Assembly (NCBI GenBank): GCA_030538275.1
Contig: JAUNUH010000013.1
Span: 1 to 55,669 of the forward strand
Source of the DNA: Flavobacteriaceae bacterium
GTDB taxonomy: Bacteria > Bacteroidota > Bacteroidia > Flavobacteriales > Weeksellaceae
Direction of reading: 5' to 3'
DNA length: 55,669 nucleotides
Part shown: piece by piece, positions 29,822-38,926 of the stretch
How positions within the stretch are numbered: position 1 is the stretch's first letter
How the letters are laid out: the number at the start of each line of letters is the position of its first letter
Made by a program: the position numbers and the translations under genes
Notes under the pieces: model-generated
What the model was told of the DNA's origin: nothing
Seen by the model: only the letters and a program-made list of their open reading frames with translations
The model's database searches: none

Positions 29822-32230
29822 TTATGGTTTCAAACATTCTTCCAAAAACTGATCTTGCTCCCATAATAGGTGCAGAATGTTTTCTTTAGCAGCATATCCA
29901 TGGGATTCTTTGGGTAAAATTACCATACGAACAGGCGCGCCCAAATTCCTCAAAGCCTGGAAATACCTTTCGGATTGCAGGGTAAATGTTCCGGGATTGT
30001 TGTCTGCTTCGCCATGTACAATCAACATGGGTTTTTTCATCTTATGCGCATTCATAAAAGGGGACATGGTGTTGTAAATGTCTGGATTGTCCCAATAATT
30101 TCGCTGCTCACTCTGGAATCCAAATGGTGTTAGCGTACGATTATAAGCACCACTTCGCGCAATTCCACATTTGAAATCGTCTCCATGCGTCAATAAATTC
30201 GCTGTCATAAACGCTCCGTAAGAATGTCCGCCAACAGCAACGCGTTCTCTATCGATGATGCCACGTGCATCCAAAGCGTCAATAGCCGCTTTTCCATTGG
30301 CTAAAAGCTGTTCAATAAAACTGTCGTTTGGTTCGGTATCGCCTTCTCCAATTATTGGGAAAGAAGCATCATCCAAAACCGCATAACCTTTGGTTACCCA
30401 ATATACAAAACTCCCGTAATAGGGGTAGGTAAAGGAATCTGGATTGTTTGTAGTCTGGCCTGCAGTAGATTTGTCCTTGTATTCTGTTGGGTAGGCCCAC
30501 ACCAACAAAGGCAATTTCTGACCAGAATTTTTATTGTAATTGGCAGGTAAATATAGAATTCCGCTCAAATCTACCCCGTCATTTCTTTTATAATGTATTA
30601 TTTCTTTTTTCACATTCGCAATCGAAGCAAATGGATTAGGAAATTGTGTCAACGAATTTGATTTTTTATTTTTCAGGTTCAAACGATAATAATTGGGATA
30701 TTCGTTTGGCGATTCCACTTGCGTTAAAACTTCTCTTTTGTCCTCATCAATAAAGGTGATTAAACTTTCAATTTTTCCTTTTTTATTAGAAGTATAAAGT
30801 CGTTCCGTTTTGTTGGAATTAAAATTATATTGGTCGATAAATGGGAATTGGCCATCCTTGGTGAATCCGTCACCAAACAAAAATGCCTGATTATTTTTGA
30901 TATAAATTACATTCCGCCCAAATTCATTTTTTTGCGTGTAGAAATTTCCAGGATCGCTATAGCTGTCTTGGTAATTTCTTTCCGACATCACACGAATTTC
31001 TTTACCATTTTGGGGATTGAATGCAGTGGAGCGCAGCATACGAGTATCGTACCAGCTTTCATATAATACAGCAAAATCTTGATTTCCCCACTCTATACCG
31101 CCATATCGAAGTTTTGTCTTGATCAATGGTACAGCTGGTTTGTCAAATGGCGCTGCCCAAGTGAAAATCTGGTCTCTATATTCTACTTGTTTATTGGCAT
31201 CACCCTCATCTAGTGCTTCGGCATAGATGATTTCTGCGGCTTTGTCTGCACGCCAATTGATACTTCTCATACCTTTTTTGGTAGAAGAAAATCCTTGTGG
31301 ACGAATTTCATCCAAAGGAGCTTCGTATAGAGTTTTGATGAGTTTGGCGTTGAGGTCGTACACATTCGAAATTCTAGGAAAACGGCTGTAAGGGACTACA
31401 TACGAAAAAGGTGTTACTATCTTTTCGATTAAAAAATAATTTCCATCTGGAGAAAGGGATTCCGAAACATATAAATCTGTGGGTAAAAATGGGGTTGTTG
31501 TCGCGTTGAGATTTACCATTTTGAGCTCTGAACGAATGGCATTTTTGAAATTTTCTTCGTCTTGAGGGTCAGATAATAAATCTTGATAAGTTCTAGTCTG
31601 TGAAACCTGTCCTGTAGCCACAGAAACGATAGGACCAGTAGGTAATTCGTTGTTTTTGTCGATAAAAGCTGGAACATTTTGTGGCAGAAAATAGGCTAGC
31701 AATCTATTATTGTCATTGAGCCAGGTATAAGGTCTGCCTGTAACGGCGTTGAGGCCCGTTGCCAGTTTTTTTGCTATTGCTGTATTCAAATCTACATACC
31801 ATAATTCGATTTGTTGTGTATCTGAATTGGTATGAGTAAAGGAAAGCATTTTTTCATTGGGTGAAAAGGAAAGATATCCAATTTGTGGATTTGAGGGTAA
31901 ATTCTTTACCTGTTGCAAATCTTTACTGTTTAATTTTTGAATTTTGAGATTGTTGAGGTAGGTAATAGTACTGCTGATATGTGTTTTGGGATTAAAACGC
32001 AATCCGCCAAGACGCATATCTTCTTGGCTCAAATCTTCAAGTGTTTTATACGTATTTCTATAGGCGAAAATCATAAATTCTTTGTCGGGTGAGGTAAAAA
32101 CCGATGGAGCCCGTTCAAAATCTGCTAATTGTAAAATCTCTTGTGAAGGCTTTTGAAAATCCAGTTTTTCTTGGGCAAAAACCAAGGGAACAGCCAGTAC
32201 GAGAAGAAATGAAAAAATGTTTCGATTCAT
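29822..32230 (-). CDS. Secreted S9-family peptidase (glutamyl endopeptidase-like)
   Basis: 802 residues. A signal peptide (about 1-19, ending VFA) indicates export. The N-terminal two-thirds is a beta-propeller gate domain; the C-terminal alpha/beta hydrolase has Ser near residue 670 in GGHSYGAFM, Asp in VHGEADNNPGTF and His in PKESHGYAAKE, a complete triad. The long propeller and gate segment (TSTAGQTTNNPDSFTYP region) resembles acylaminoacyl peptidase and chloroplast glutamyl endopeptidase types of S9. It is probably periplasmic, degrading oligopeptides. Divergent from the sigma factor at 32354. Confidence 0.9.
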   Translation of the reverse strand: MNRNIFSFLLVLAVPLVFAQEKLDFQKPSQEILQLADFERAPSVFTSPDKEFMIFAYRNTYKTLEDLSQEDMRLGGLRFNPKTHISSTITYLNNLKIQKLNSKDLQQVKNLPSNPQIGYLSFSPNEKMLSFTHTNSDTQQIELWYVDLNTAIAKKLATGLNAVTGRPYTWLNDNNRLLAYFLPQNVPAFIDKNNELPTGPIVSVATGQVSQTRTYQDLLSDPQDEENFKNAIRSELKMVNLNATTTPFLPTDLYVSESLSPDGNYFLIEKIVTPFSYVVPYSRFPRISNVYDLNAKLIKTLYEAPLDEIRPQGFSSTKKGMRSINWRADKAAEIIYAEALDEGDANKQVEYRDQIFTWAAPFDKPAVPLIKTKLRYGGIEWGNQDFAVLYESWYDTRMLRSTAFNPQNGKEIRVMSERNYQDSYSDPGNFYTQKNEFGRNVIYIKNNQAFLFGDGFTKDGQFPFIDQYNFNSNKTERLYTSNKKGKIESLITFIDEDKREVLTQVESPNEYPNYYRLNLKNKKSNSLTQFPNPFASIANVKKEIIHYKRNDGVDLSGILYLPANYNKNSGQKLPLLVWAYPTEYKDKSTAGQTTNNPDSFTYPYYGSFVYWVTKGYAVLDDASFPIIGEGDTEPNDSFIEQLLANGKAAIDALDARGIIDRERVAVGGHSYGAFMTANLLTHGDDFKCGIARSGAYNRTLTPFGFQSEQRNYWDNPDIYNTMSPFMNAHKMKKPMLIVHGEADNNPGTFTLQSERYFQALRNLGAPVRMVILPKESHGYAAKENILHLLWEQDQFLEECLKP

Positions 32231-32353
32231 ATAAAATTTTTAAAGGGTAAAAATAAGGAATTAAAGTAATTTTTAAATGTTTAAACCGAAATCTCTCTGA
32301 TAGAACGATTTTTAATGATGTAACTTTAGCTTTTGTTTTTAGACTAATCAATT

Positions 32354-32860
32354 GTGAGCGAATCTGCTAGAAAAGTTGAATTTACACGGCTGATTGAAGA
32401 AAATCAGGGGATTGTGCACAAGGTGTGCCGAATCTACACTGATGATCCGATGTCACATGATGATTTATTTCAGGAAATTGTGTTGCAGTTATGGAAGTCC
32501 TATGATTCGTTCAAAGGGGATTCCAAATTTTCGACCTGGATGTATAGAGTAGGCATCAATACGGCGATTACACTGTATAGAAAACGAAAGCGCAAACCTG
32601 GACACGACAGTCTGGAATCACATCATTTCCACATCAAAGCAGATGAACAGAACGAAGAGTTGGAATTTAAGCTAAAAATGCTGAAAACTGCAATTCAACA
32701 GTTAAATGATATTGAAAGAGCCTTGGTTTTGCTGTATCTCGACGAGTTACCCTATAGAGAAATTGCAGAAACTATGGGAATTACAGAAGTAAATGCACGC
32801 GTGAAAATGAATCGTGTTAAAAAGAAATTGAAAGAAATGTTAAATCCATATATGTCATGA
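32354..32860 (+). CDS. ECF-type RNA polymerase sigma factor
   Basis: 168 residues from a GTG. Region 2 (DPMSHDDLFQEIVLQLWKSYDSFKGDSKFSTWMYRVGINTAI, quoted by its ends DPMSHDD and GINTAI) and region 4 with the helix-turn-helix (LPYREIAETMGITEVNARVKMNRVKKKL). The ATG of the next gene overlaps the stop (ATGA), the usual sign of a sigma factor and its membrane partner. The trigger is not apparent. Confidence 0.92.
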   Translation: MSESARKVEFTRLIEENQGIVHKVCRIYTDDPMSHDDLFQEIVLQLWKSYDSFKGDSKFSTWMYRVGINTAITLYRKRKRKPGHDSLESHHFHIKADEQNEELEFKLKMLKTAIQQLNDIERALVLLYLDELPYREIAETMGITEVNARVKMNRVKKKLKEMLNPYMS

Positions 32861-33495
32861 AAGAATTCGATTTGGACAGTCTGAAGAGTGCATGGCAAAT
32901 CACACCAGAGGAAAAAATTTATTCGGCAAAGGAAATTTTCCCTATGTTGAAAAGAAAATCTATGACGTCCGTTAAATGGGTTTTTATCATCAGTTTGATA
33001 GAAATTTTATTCGCAGTAGGATTATATGTATATTTTTTGGCCACTTCTGGAATCAATGATTATCATCAAATACTTATCAAGCAATATGGCAGCATGGTCT
33101 ATCTATATGAGGCATTGAATTTTATAGTTTACGGAATTTCATTCTGGTTTATTTATCAGTTTTTTAGTTATTATAGAAAAATTAGCGTTCAATCCAGTAT
33201 TCGTGAATTATCTGTAGATATTATTAATTTCCGAAAAATCGTAGATTATTTTATCAAATTCAATCTTGTCATGTTGGTTATCATCCTGTTTTTTGGATAT
33301 ATTTCGATATGGCAAGTTACGCCAGAGTTACGCAATATGGATTGGAGTTCACCCGCAGGTCTTAGTCTGATTGCGGTGTCTCTGATTATCATTTTCGTTA
33401 TGTTTGCTCTGATTTGGCTGTATTATTATGTAGTTTATGGCACATTTCAACGCCGATTGAAAAGAAATCTAAAAGAACTCGACAGAATGGATTAA
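32857..33495 (+). CDS. Membrane protein coupled to the sigma factor, probable anti-sigma factor
   Basis: 212 residues. A short cytoplasmic N-terminus (1-45, beginning MKEFDLDSLKSAWQ, which resembles the start of Bacteroidota sigma-partner proteins) is followed by four transmembrane helices at about 44-64, 87-108, 140-158 and 170-195, and a basic C-terminus. It overlaps the sigma gene by four bases. No known anti-sigma fold was recognised; the role is inferred from coupling and topology. Confidence 0.75.
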   Translation: MKEFDLDSLKSAWQITPEEKIYSAKEIFPMLKRKSMTSVKWVFIISLIEILFAVGLYVYFLATSGINDYHQILIKQYGSMVYLYEALNFIVYGISFWFIYQFFSYYRKISVQSSIRELSVDIINFRKIVDYFIKFNLVMLVIILFFGYISIWQVTPELRNMDWSSPAGLSLIAVSLIIIFVMFALIWLYYYVVYGTFQRRLKRNLKELDRMD

Positions 33496-33543
33496 TTAAA
33501 CCAATAAGTCAAATTATTGTAAATATTACTTGAAAAGTAAGAA

Positions 33544-34245
33544 TTAATTTGTAATATTCTGATTCTTCTTACAATTTTCAAAATCCGTTAAAAGATTTTT
33601 TTCGATGGATTTTGGCATTCTGCGGTGCACTACTCCAATTTCTTCTAAAGCTGGAAAATGGGTTTGATTTTTTATTATTTCGATTGAATCAATCAACATT
33701 TCGATTTCGGTTCTATATTGTCTGTAGGCTAATGAATGAAAGGTATCTTCTGGCAAAATTTTGATTTCTTTTCTGTCAATTAAATAACCCGCATCCGCTT
33801 TTTCAACTACAAAATGAGAAGTTACACCAATTTTTTTCTGGAAATGAATAGCCCATTTCAAAGCGTCCAAACCTCTCACTTCTGGTAAATAAGCAGGATG
33901 AGAATTAATAATTTGATGATTTTGAACTAGTTCCGCTGGTAAAATTCCCGCTCCAGCAATTAGGGTGATTTTTGCATTAATTTCATTCAAAACTTCTGAA
34001 ATTTGATTGGCTGTAAGCTCTCTGAATTGGTAATTAAAATTTCTTGCCAATTCGTCAGGTAAAATGGAATAACAATCAGACGGGCGGTGTTTGAACAAGG
34101 GTTGAAATGGATTTTCTCGATGTACAAAGGGTAATGCCAGAATGTGTACATTTTGATATCCTTTTGTTTTTAACCCAAAAATTACATCCTGTGTTTTGCG
34201 GTGAGGATAATAATAGGTGATAACAGCTATGTTTTCTGATTTCAT
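33544..34245 (-). CDS. Formyltransferase-fold protein
   Basis: 233 residues. It has the formyl transferase N-terminal fold with the catalytic triad of the family in order: Asn114 and His116 in IINSHPAYLPEVRG, and Asp151 in EKADAG within GVTSHFVVEKADAGYLID. This pattern is shared by GAR transformylase and sugar N-formyltransferases. The N-terminal part (ITYYYPHRKTQDVIFGL) is unlike PurN, and there is no tRNA-binding C-terminal domain as in Fmt. The substrate is probably an amino sugar or a small amine; neighbours give no help. Confidence 0.75.
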   Translation of the reverse strand: MKSENIAVITYYYPHRKTQDVIFGLKTKGYQNVHILALPFVHRENPFQPLFKHRPSDCYSILPDELARNFNYQFRELTANQISEVLNEINAKITLIAGAGILPAELVQNHQIINSHPAYLPEVRGLDALKWAIHFQKKIGVTSHFVVEKADAGYLIDRKEIKILPEDTFHSLAYRQYRTEIEMLIDSIEIIKNQTHFPALEEIGVVHRRMPKSIEKNLLTDFENCKKNQNITN

Positions 34246-34320
34246 AAAACAATGAAAATAATGTTTAGAATTTTCAAGATAATAGGATGCTTAACAAGCT
34301 TGCAGCCAAAAGTTTGGATT

Positions 34321-35712
34321 TTATTTTTCTAAAAGTAAAATTGTAGTGTGCGGCGGAATTTCCATACCTTTTTCACCTATGTTATTGGCGGTATTTCCCA
34401 ATGCATTTTTATTTAAATCAAATTCTTGCCAATCCGCTACAGGAATATATTGTGGAACAGAGGAATGATTTTGCAATACAGCAGCTTTTTTTCCATTTTT
34501 ACTTAAGGTAAAGTATAGAGCATCTTTATCTGTTTTGATAAAGTCATAATTTGCCCGTTCGCCGTTATTCCATAAAATTTGATTTTCTTTATAAGCCCTA
34601 ATTAAATTGATATACTCTTTTTGAAAACGAAAATTACCCCAAGTGATTGGATCTTTTTCAAAAAATTCAAGTTTTCTTTCCAGTCCAGATTCTTGACCAC
34701 TATAAATTAATGGCATTCCACCCATAAAATAGGTGAGTGCAGCATAATTCATTCGATTTTTACCAAATTTTTCTTCTTCTAAATAATTCCACGAGTTTTC
34801 GTCATGATTGGAAGTAAAATACATGATTAAATCATTTGATTGATACTGTTTATTTCTTTCTTCCAGATATTTTTGGATTGGCTCAAAACCCGATTTATTA
34901 TCTACAATCGAAATCATAGCATCCTTTAGCGGCCAGCCATAAGTCATGTTAAAGGCTTGGTGCAATTCTGGCGCAGCTCCTTCTGCCAGCATGAACACAT
35001 CCTTTACTTCGTCCAGTTTTTTTCTTGTATCCAGCCAAAAATCCATGGGTACCATTTCTGCCACATCACATCTAAATCCATCAATATGATGTTCTTTTAC
35101 CCAATATAGCATGGCATCTTGCATCGCAGCACGCATGTCATGATTATCATAATTCAAGTCTGCAACATCTAGCCAATCTGTACCCACCGTGGGTATGGGA
35201 GCATTACCCAAACTATCTTTTGTATAATAATCCAAGTGGTCTTTTACCCACACATTGTCTGGTGAAGAATGATTTGCAACCCAGTCTAAAATGACTTTCA
35301 ATCCCAAATCGTGAGCTGTTTTTACCAATGTATCAAAATCTTCCAAACTGCCATATGCAGGGTTTACAGCTTTGTAATCTTTTACGGCATAATAGCTTCC
35401 TAAACTTCCTTTTCGGTTGAGTTCTCCAATCGGATGAATGGGCATTAGCCAAATGATGTCCGCGCCAAGATCTTTGATGCGTTGCAATTGTGAGGTAACA
35501 CCCGCAAAATTTCCTTCAGGCGAAAACTGACGAATATTTACTTCATAAATTACGGCATTTTTGGCCCAATCGGGTTGCTGCACCGTGTTTTGAACAGTTT
35601 GTGTCGTGCTTGTCGTACCATTGGAAGAATTGGTAGTAGATTCTTCTTTTTTACAAGAAGTAAATTGTAACATCATGAATATAGTAGAAAGAAAGAATAC
35701 TGTTTTGGACAT
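34321..35712 (-). CDS. GH13 alpha-amylase family lipoprotein
   Basis: 463 residues. The lipoprotein signal peptide ends LQFTSC-K, so it is likely anchored in the outer or inner membrane. The (beta/alpha)8 barrel contains the four GH13 regions: DWVANHSS, DGFRCDVAE with the nucleophile Asp near 216, MLAEGA with the acid Glu, and FTSNHDENSW. A C-terminal beta domain ends the protein. It should hydrolyse alpha-glucans. It is alone, not in a starch-utilisation (sus) locus. A TATCTTTG box lies upstream on the same strand. Confidence 0.93.
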   Translation of the reverse strand: MSKTVFFLSTIFMMLQFTSCKKEESTTNSSNGTTSTTQTVQNTVQQPDWAKNAVIYEVNIRQFSPEGNFAGVTSQLQRIKDLGADIIWLMPIHPIGELNRKGSLGSYYAVKDYKAVNPAYGSLEDFDTLVKTAHDLGLKVILDWVANHSSPDNVWVKDHLDYYTKDSLGNAPIPTVGTDWLDVADLNYDNHDMRAAMQDAMLYWVKEHHIDGFRCDVAEMVPMDFWLDTRKKLDEVKDVFMLAEGAAPELHQAFNMTYGWPLKDAMISIVDNKSGFEPIQKYLEERNKQYQSNDLIMYFTSNHDENSWNYLEEEKFGKNRMNYAALTYFMGGMPLIYSGQESGLERKLEFFEKDPITWGNFRFQKEYINLIRAYKENQILWNNGERANYDFIKTDKDALYFTLSKNGKKAAVLQNHSSVPQYIPVADWQEFDLNKNALGNTANNIGEKGMEIPPHTTILLLEK

Positions 35713-35737
35713 TTTTTTTAAAATTTTTACTTGGTGT

Positions 35738-35745
35738 CAAAGATA
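35738..35745 (-). promoter_or_regulatory. -7 box of the GH13 gene
   Basis: TATCTTTG on the minus strand (reads CAAAGATA on plus), 26 bases before the ATG at 35712. Confidence 0.55.
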
Positions 35746-35807
35746 CAATTATGTTTTATTTTCCCGAACCTCTAATGAAATGATTTGTGGCAGTTTCAAA
35801 TCATTTA

Positions 35808-36461
35808 TCAATCAGGAAAATTTTCCTTTTCCTTATAATATTTGGGCATGGTGTGTAAAATATAAATGTCGATCATGCATTTCACTCTAGCCAAATATTC
35901 ACGGTAAAATGTTTTGATAGAATTTTTTCTATTTACTGACCTGGCATTATAGCCAATCGCATCAATCCCATGGTTTTTGGCAATAAAAACGGCTCGTTCA
36001 TTGTGAAATGGCTGCGAAACAATAATGAGCGACTCCTGCCCGAATACCTCCTTGGCGCGAATGACAGAATCCAAAGTCCTGAATCCGGCAAAATCAGAAA
36101 TAATTCGATCATCGGGTACGCCCAAGTTCAACAAATACAGCCGCATATCGCGGGTCTCATTATATTCTACAAGACTATTATCGCCAGAAACTATAATATA
36201 TTCTATTTTATTATGACTAAATAAATTATAAACGGCTTCCATTCGATATTTAAAGAAAAGATTGGTGCGCCCTCCAATCACGCGCTTTGAGGTTCCAAGA
36301 ACCAAGGCGGTTTTGTGAGGTGTAATTTGCGTAACATCGTCTGTAAGATGTTGATAGGATTGGAATTTAATCCAATAATAGGAGCCGAAAATAATTCCGA
36401 ACAAAATCAGAATCAATACCAACAAACTTAGAAAAATACGTTTCAGCGTTTTATTCCCCAT
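35808..36461 (-). CDS. SanA/YdcF-type DUF218 membrane protein
   Basis: 217 residues from ATG 36461. One N-terminal transmembrane helix (about 9-30) is followed by a periplasmic DUF218 domain with TALVLGTSKR, IEYIIVSGDN, GVPDDRIISDFAGFRTLDSVIRA and LIIVSQPFHNERAVFIA. This matches SanA, which in E. coli affects envelope permeability; the biochemical role is not settled. The start overlaps the end of rmuC by 11 bases; a TTG at 36473 would add four residues. Confidence 0.85.
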   Translation of the reverse strand: MGNKTLKRIFLSLLVLILILFGIIFGSYYWIKFQSYQHLTDDVTQITPHKTALVLGTSKRVIGGRTNLFFKYRMEAVYNLFSHNKIEYIIVSGDNSLVEYNETRDMRLYLLNLGVPDDRIISDFAGFRTLDSVIRAKEVFGQESLIIVSQPFHNERAVFIAKNHGIDAIGYNARSVNRKNSIKTFYREYLARVKCMIDIYILHTMPKYYKEKENFPD

Positions 36462-37923
36462 GATAGAAATCAACGCTTTTTGTCATATTTTCGTCTAAAT
36501 TCTTTGAAGTTTTAGCACCTAATATCTTCAAGTTTTCAATGTTTTTGATTAAATTTCGTTCACCAGTGAGTTTTTTCATGGCTGTAGCATAAGCTTTTTG
36601 GGTTTTATCTAATTGATTACCAATGGTGTGCATTTCCTTTATCAACAAAACAAATGTATCGTATAATTTTCCAGCTTGTAAGGCAATTTCTAAACTGTTT
36701 TTCTTTTGTTTTTCGTTTTGCCATAAACTGTCAATGGTTTTCAACACGGCCAATAGGGTAGTAGGCGTTACCAAAATTATATTTCGTTCAAATGCATCTC
36801 TAAAAAGTCCTGGCGAACGATAAGAAGCCGCAGCAAATGCAGATTCAATAGGAATGAAAAGCATTACAAAATCTGGAGAATTCATCTCATATATGCGTTG
36901 GTAATTTTTTTCACTCAAGGTGGTAATATGTTTTTTTATGGAAAGTAAATGACTGTTTAAATGTTGATTTTTCATAGACTCTTCTGTTTCATTCACATAT
37001 CTTTCGTAGGCATTGAGTGAAACTTTTGCGTCGATAATCATTTTTTTATTTTCGGGTAAATGAATTATGACATCTGGATAAACTTTTCGTCCATCTTCAT
37101 TATCAAATCCTTGTTGAATAAAATATTCACTGTTTTTCTGCAATCCCGATTTTTCCAGTACAGATTCCAGTATCATTTCACCCCAATTTCCCTGCGTTTT
37201 GGACTCGCCTTTCAGTGCACGGGTAAGATTTTCGGTTACCTTGGACATTTGCTCATTCAATTCTTTCAATCCTATAATTTGTTGACGTAGTTGCGCGCCG
37301 CGTTCAATATTTTCTTTGTGGGTATCTTCGACTCGTTTTTCAAATCCTTTAATTTTTTCTTGAAGCGGGTCGAGAATGATGGATAAATTGGCTTGATTTT
37401 GTGCAGAAAATTTTTGAGATTTTTCTTCTAAAATTTTATTGGCTAAATTTTCAAATTCTGTTTTAAATTTTTCGTTGAGCTCGTCCAATTGTTGGCGTTC
37501 TACAAGTAATTTTTCTTGTAAATTTTTATAATCAGTTTGAGCCTGTGTGAGCAAAACAGCCATTTGATTTCTATCATTTAAAACATTTTCGAACTTTGTT
37601 TTCAAATGAGTGGTTTCAATTTTAAAATCTTCAATTCTATCACGCAAATTTGTTAAATCACTGTTTTGGGAAACCCATTCTTTTTCGAGCGAATTTTTCT
37701 CAAATGTGAGTTTTTCTTGAATTTCTTTTAAGGTATTAATTTCCTTTTCAGCTAAATTTTTAAAGGAATCGAATTGATTCTTTAATTCATTTTCACGATG
37801 CAAAATCAGGGCAGTTTTGCTATGAAAGGCAGAACGTAAAATCAACCAAAAAATAACCAAAAGGGCTATAAATAATACGATGGTTGCCAAGGCAATATAT
37901 CCAAAATCAAATGTATTCGGCAC
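36451..37923 (-). CDS. rmuC: DNA recombination protein RmuC
   Basis: 490 residues from a GTG. An N-terminal membrane helix (about 8-30), a long coiled coil (about 40-200), and then the RmuC nuclease-like domain (KTQGNWGEMILESVLEKSGL; VIIHLPENKKMIIDAKVSLNAYERYV; FVMLFIPIESAFAAA) are visible. RmuC limits inversions at short inverted repeats in E. coli and is structurally related to restriction endonucleases. No ATG lies in frame upstream before a stop, so GTG is the likely start. It overlaps the SanA-like gene. Confidence 0.93.
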   Translation of the reverse strand: MPNTFDFGYIALATIVLFIALLVIFWLILRSAFHSKTALILHRENELKNQFDSFKNLAEKEINTLKEIQEKLTFEKNSLEKEWVSQNSDLTNLRDRIEDFKIETTHLKTKFENVLNDRNQMAVLLTQAQTDYKNLQEKLLVERQQLDELNEKFKTEFENLANKILEEKSQKFSAQNQANLSIILDPLQEKIKGFEKRVEDTHKENIERGAQLRQQIIGLKELNEQMSKVTENLTRALKGESKTQGNWGEMILESVLEKSGLQKNSEYFIQQGFDNEDGRKVYPDVIIHLPENKKMIIDAKVSLNAYERYVNETEESMKNQHLNSHLLSIKKHITTLSEKNYQRIYEMNSPDFVMLFIPIESAFAAASYRSPGLFRDAFERNIILVTPTTLLAVLKTIDSLWQNEKQKKNSLEIALQAGKLYDTFVLLIKEMHTIGNQLDKTQKAYATAMKKLTGERNLIKNIENLKILGAKTSKNLDENMTKSVDFYHGE

Positions 37924-37973
37924 AGGATTTGTTAATTTCTACTTAAATAAAACCTAAAAATACAAAAAATATT

Positions 37974-38582
37974 ATGGATGCATTTGCAATCATTATTTCC
38001 TTCTGTCTAGGTATCGGCTTGGCGGCTTCTGCAGGATTCAGGATATTCCTGCCCCTGTTTGTGTCTAGTATTGCCGTACATTTTGGGGCAGATATTTTCA
38101 ATTTGAGTGAATCTTTTGCCTGGGTAGGAAGTCCTTTGGCCATGATTACCCTAGGAATTGCCACTTTTGTCGAGATTTTGGCTTATTATATTCCTTGGGT
38201 AGATAATATTTTGGACACCATAGCTGTTCCTTTAGCCGGAATTGCGGGAACTTTGTTGATGGCATTATCGCTAGGCGACGTCAATTCAGAGGTGATTCAA
38301 TGGGGTCTAGCTATTATAGCCGGTGGAGGTACAGCCGCCGCCGTAAAAGGAAGTTCCGCAGGTACCCGATTGGCTTCTACTGCAACCACAGGAGGTGCAG
38401 GAAATTTTGTCGTATCTACTACAGAAACTGCTGCTTCGGGTATTTTGGGTATAATTTCTATCTTTTTACCTATTCTGGCTTTTGTTTTGGTTTTGGTCGT
38501 ATTCTATTTTATATATCGTGGTTTCAAGTATATGAAATCGGTTAAGAATAAAGCATTTCAGCGGAATGTTGTGAAGAAATGA
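37974..38582 (+). CDS. DUF4126 membrane protein
   Basis: 202 residues with four or five hydrophobic segments (about 4-30, 55-75, 85-110, 155-180) and Gly/Ala-rich stretches (AIIAGGGTAAAVKGSSAGTR). The N-terminus SFCLGIGLAASAGFRIFLPLFV is typical of DUF4126. Function unknown. Divergent from rmuC with 50 bases between them. Confidence 0.85.
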   Translation: MDAFAIIISFCLGIGLAASAGFRIFLPLFVSSIAVHFGADIFNLSESFAWVGSPLAMITLGIATFVEILAYYIPWVDNILDTIAVPLAGIAGTLLMALSLGDVNSEVIQWGLAIIAGGGTAAAVKGSSAGTRLASTATTGGAGNFVVSTTETAASGILGIISIFLPILAFVLVLVVFYFIYRGFKYMKSVKNKAFQRNVVKK

Positions 38583-38603
38583 TATCTTTTATTACAAATT
38601 TAA

Positions 38604-38848
38604 ACTCGTAGTGCATTATATATTTGCATCTAATACACGAATTTTTATAAAAACGACAAGTATTTTTTAAAATTTTGTAGCTTAAATTAATGATTTGAAT
38701 TCAAGTTATAGATTTTGGGTTGCTTCATTGATGAAATTTTAATAATGTCTAACTTTTGTATTGACTCCGTCGAATCTGCGAATTGGTAGCATTAATTAAT
38801 ATTCTGATATTTAGTGGCTTATATCACGATTGATAATGCACTACGAGT
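38604..38848. mobile_element. MITE-like element with 16-bp perfect terminal inverted repeats
   Basis: ACTCGTAGTGCATTAT (38604-38619) and its exact complement ATAATGCACTACGAGT (38833-38848) bound 245 bases of AT-rich, non-coding DNA. No ORF of any length is seen inside, and no clear target-site duplication flanks it. A perfect -7 box TATATTTG (38619-38626) sits at the inner edge of the left repeat and points inward. Termini of this length suggest a non-autonomous transposable element or the remnant of an insertion sequence. Family unknown. Confidence 0.6.
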
Positions 38849-38869
38849 AAGTTTTAATAAATTAAATCA

Positions 38870-38901
38870 AAAATGCCGAAATTTCGTTTTCGGCATTTTT
38901 T
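38870..38901. terminator. Bidirectional terminator upstream of the PQQ dehydrogenase stop
   Basis: Stem AAAATGCCGAAA (38870-38881) / TTTCGGCATTTT with A and T runs on both sides; it can end the leftward sugar dehydrogenase gene. Confidence 0.8.
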
Positions 38902-38926
38902 ATTTTTTAAATTAAATTCTCTGTTA

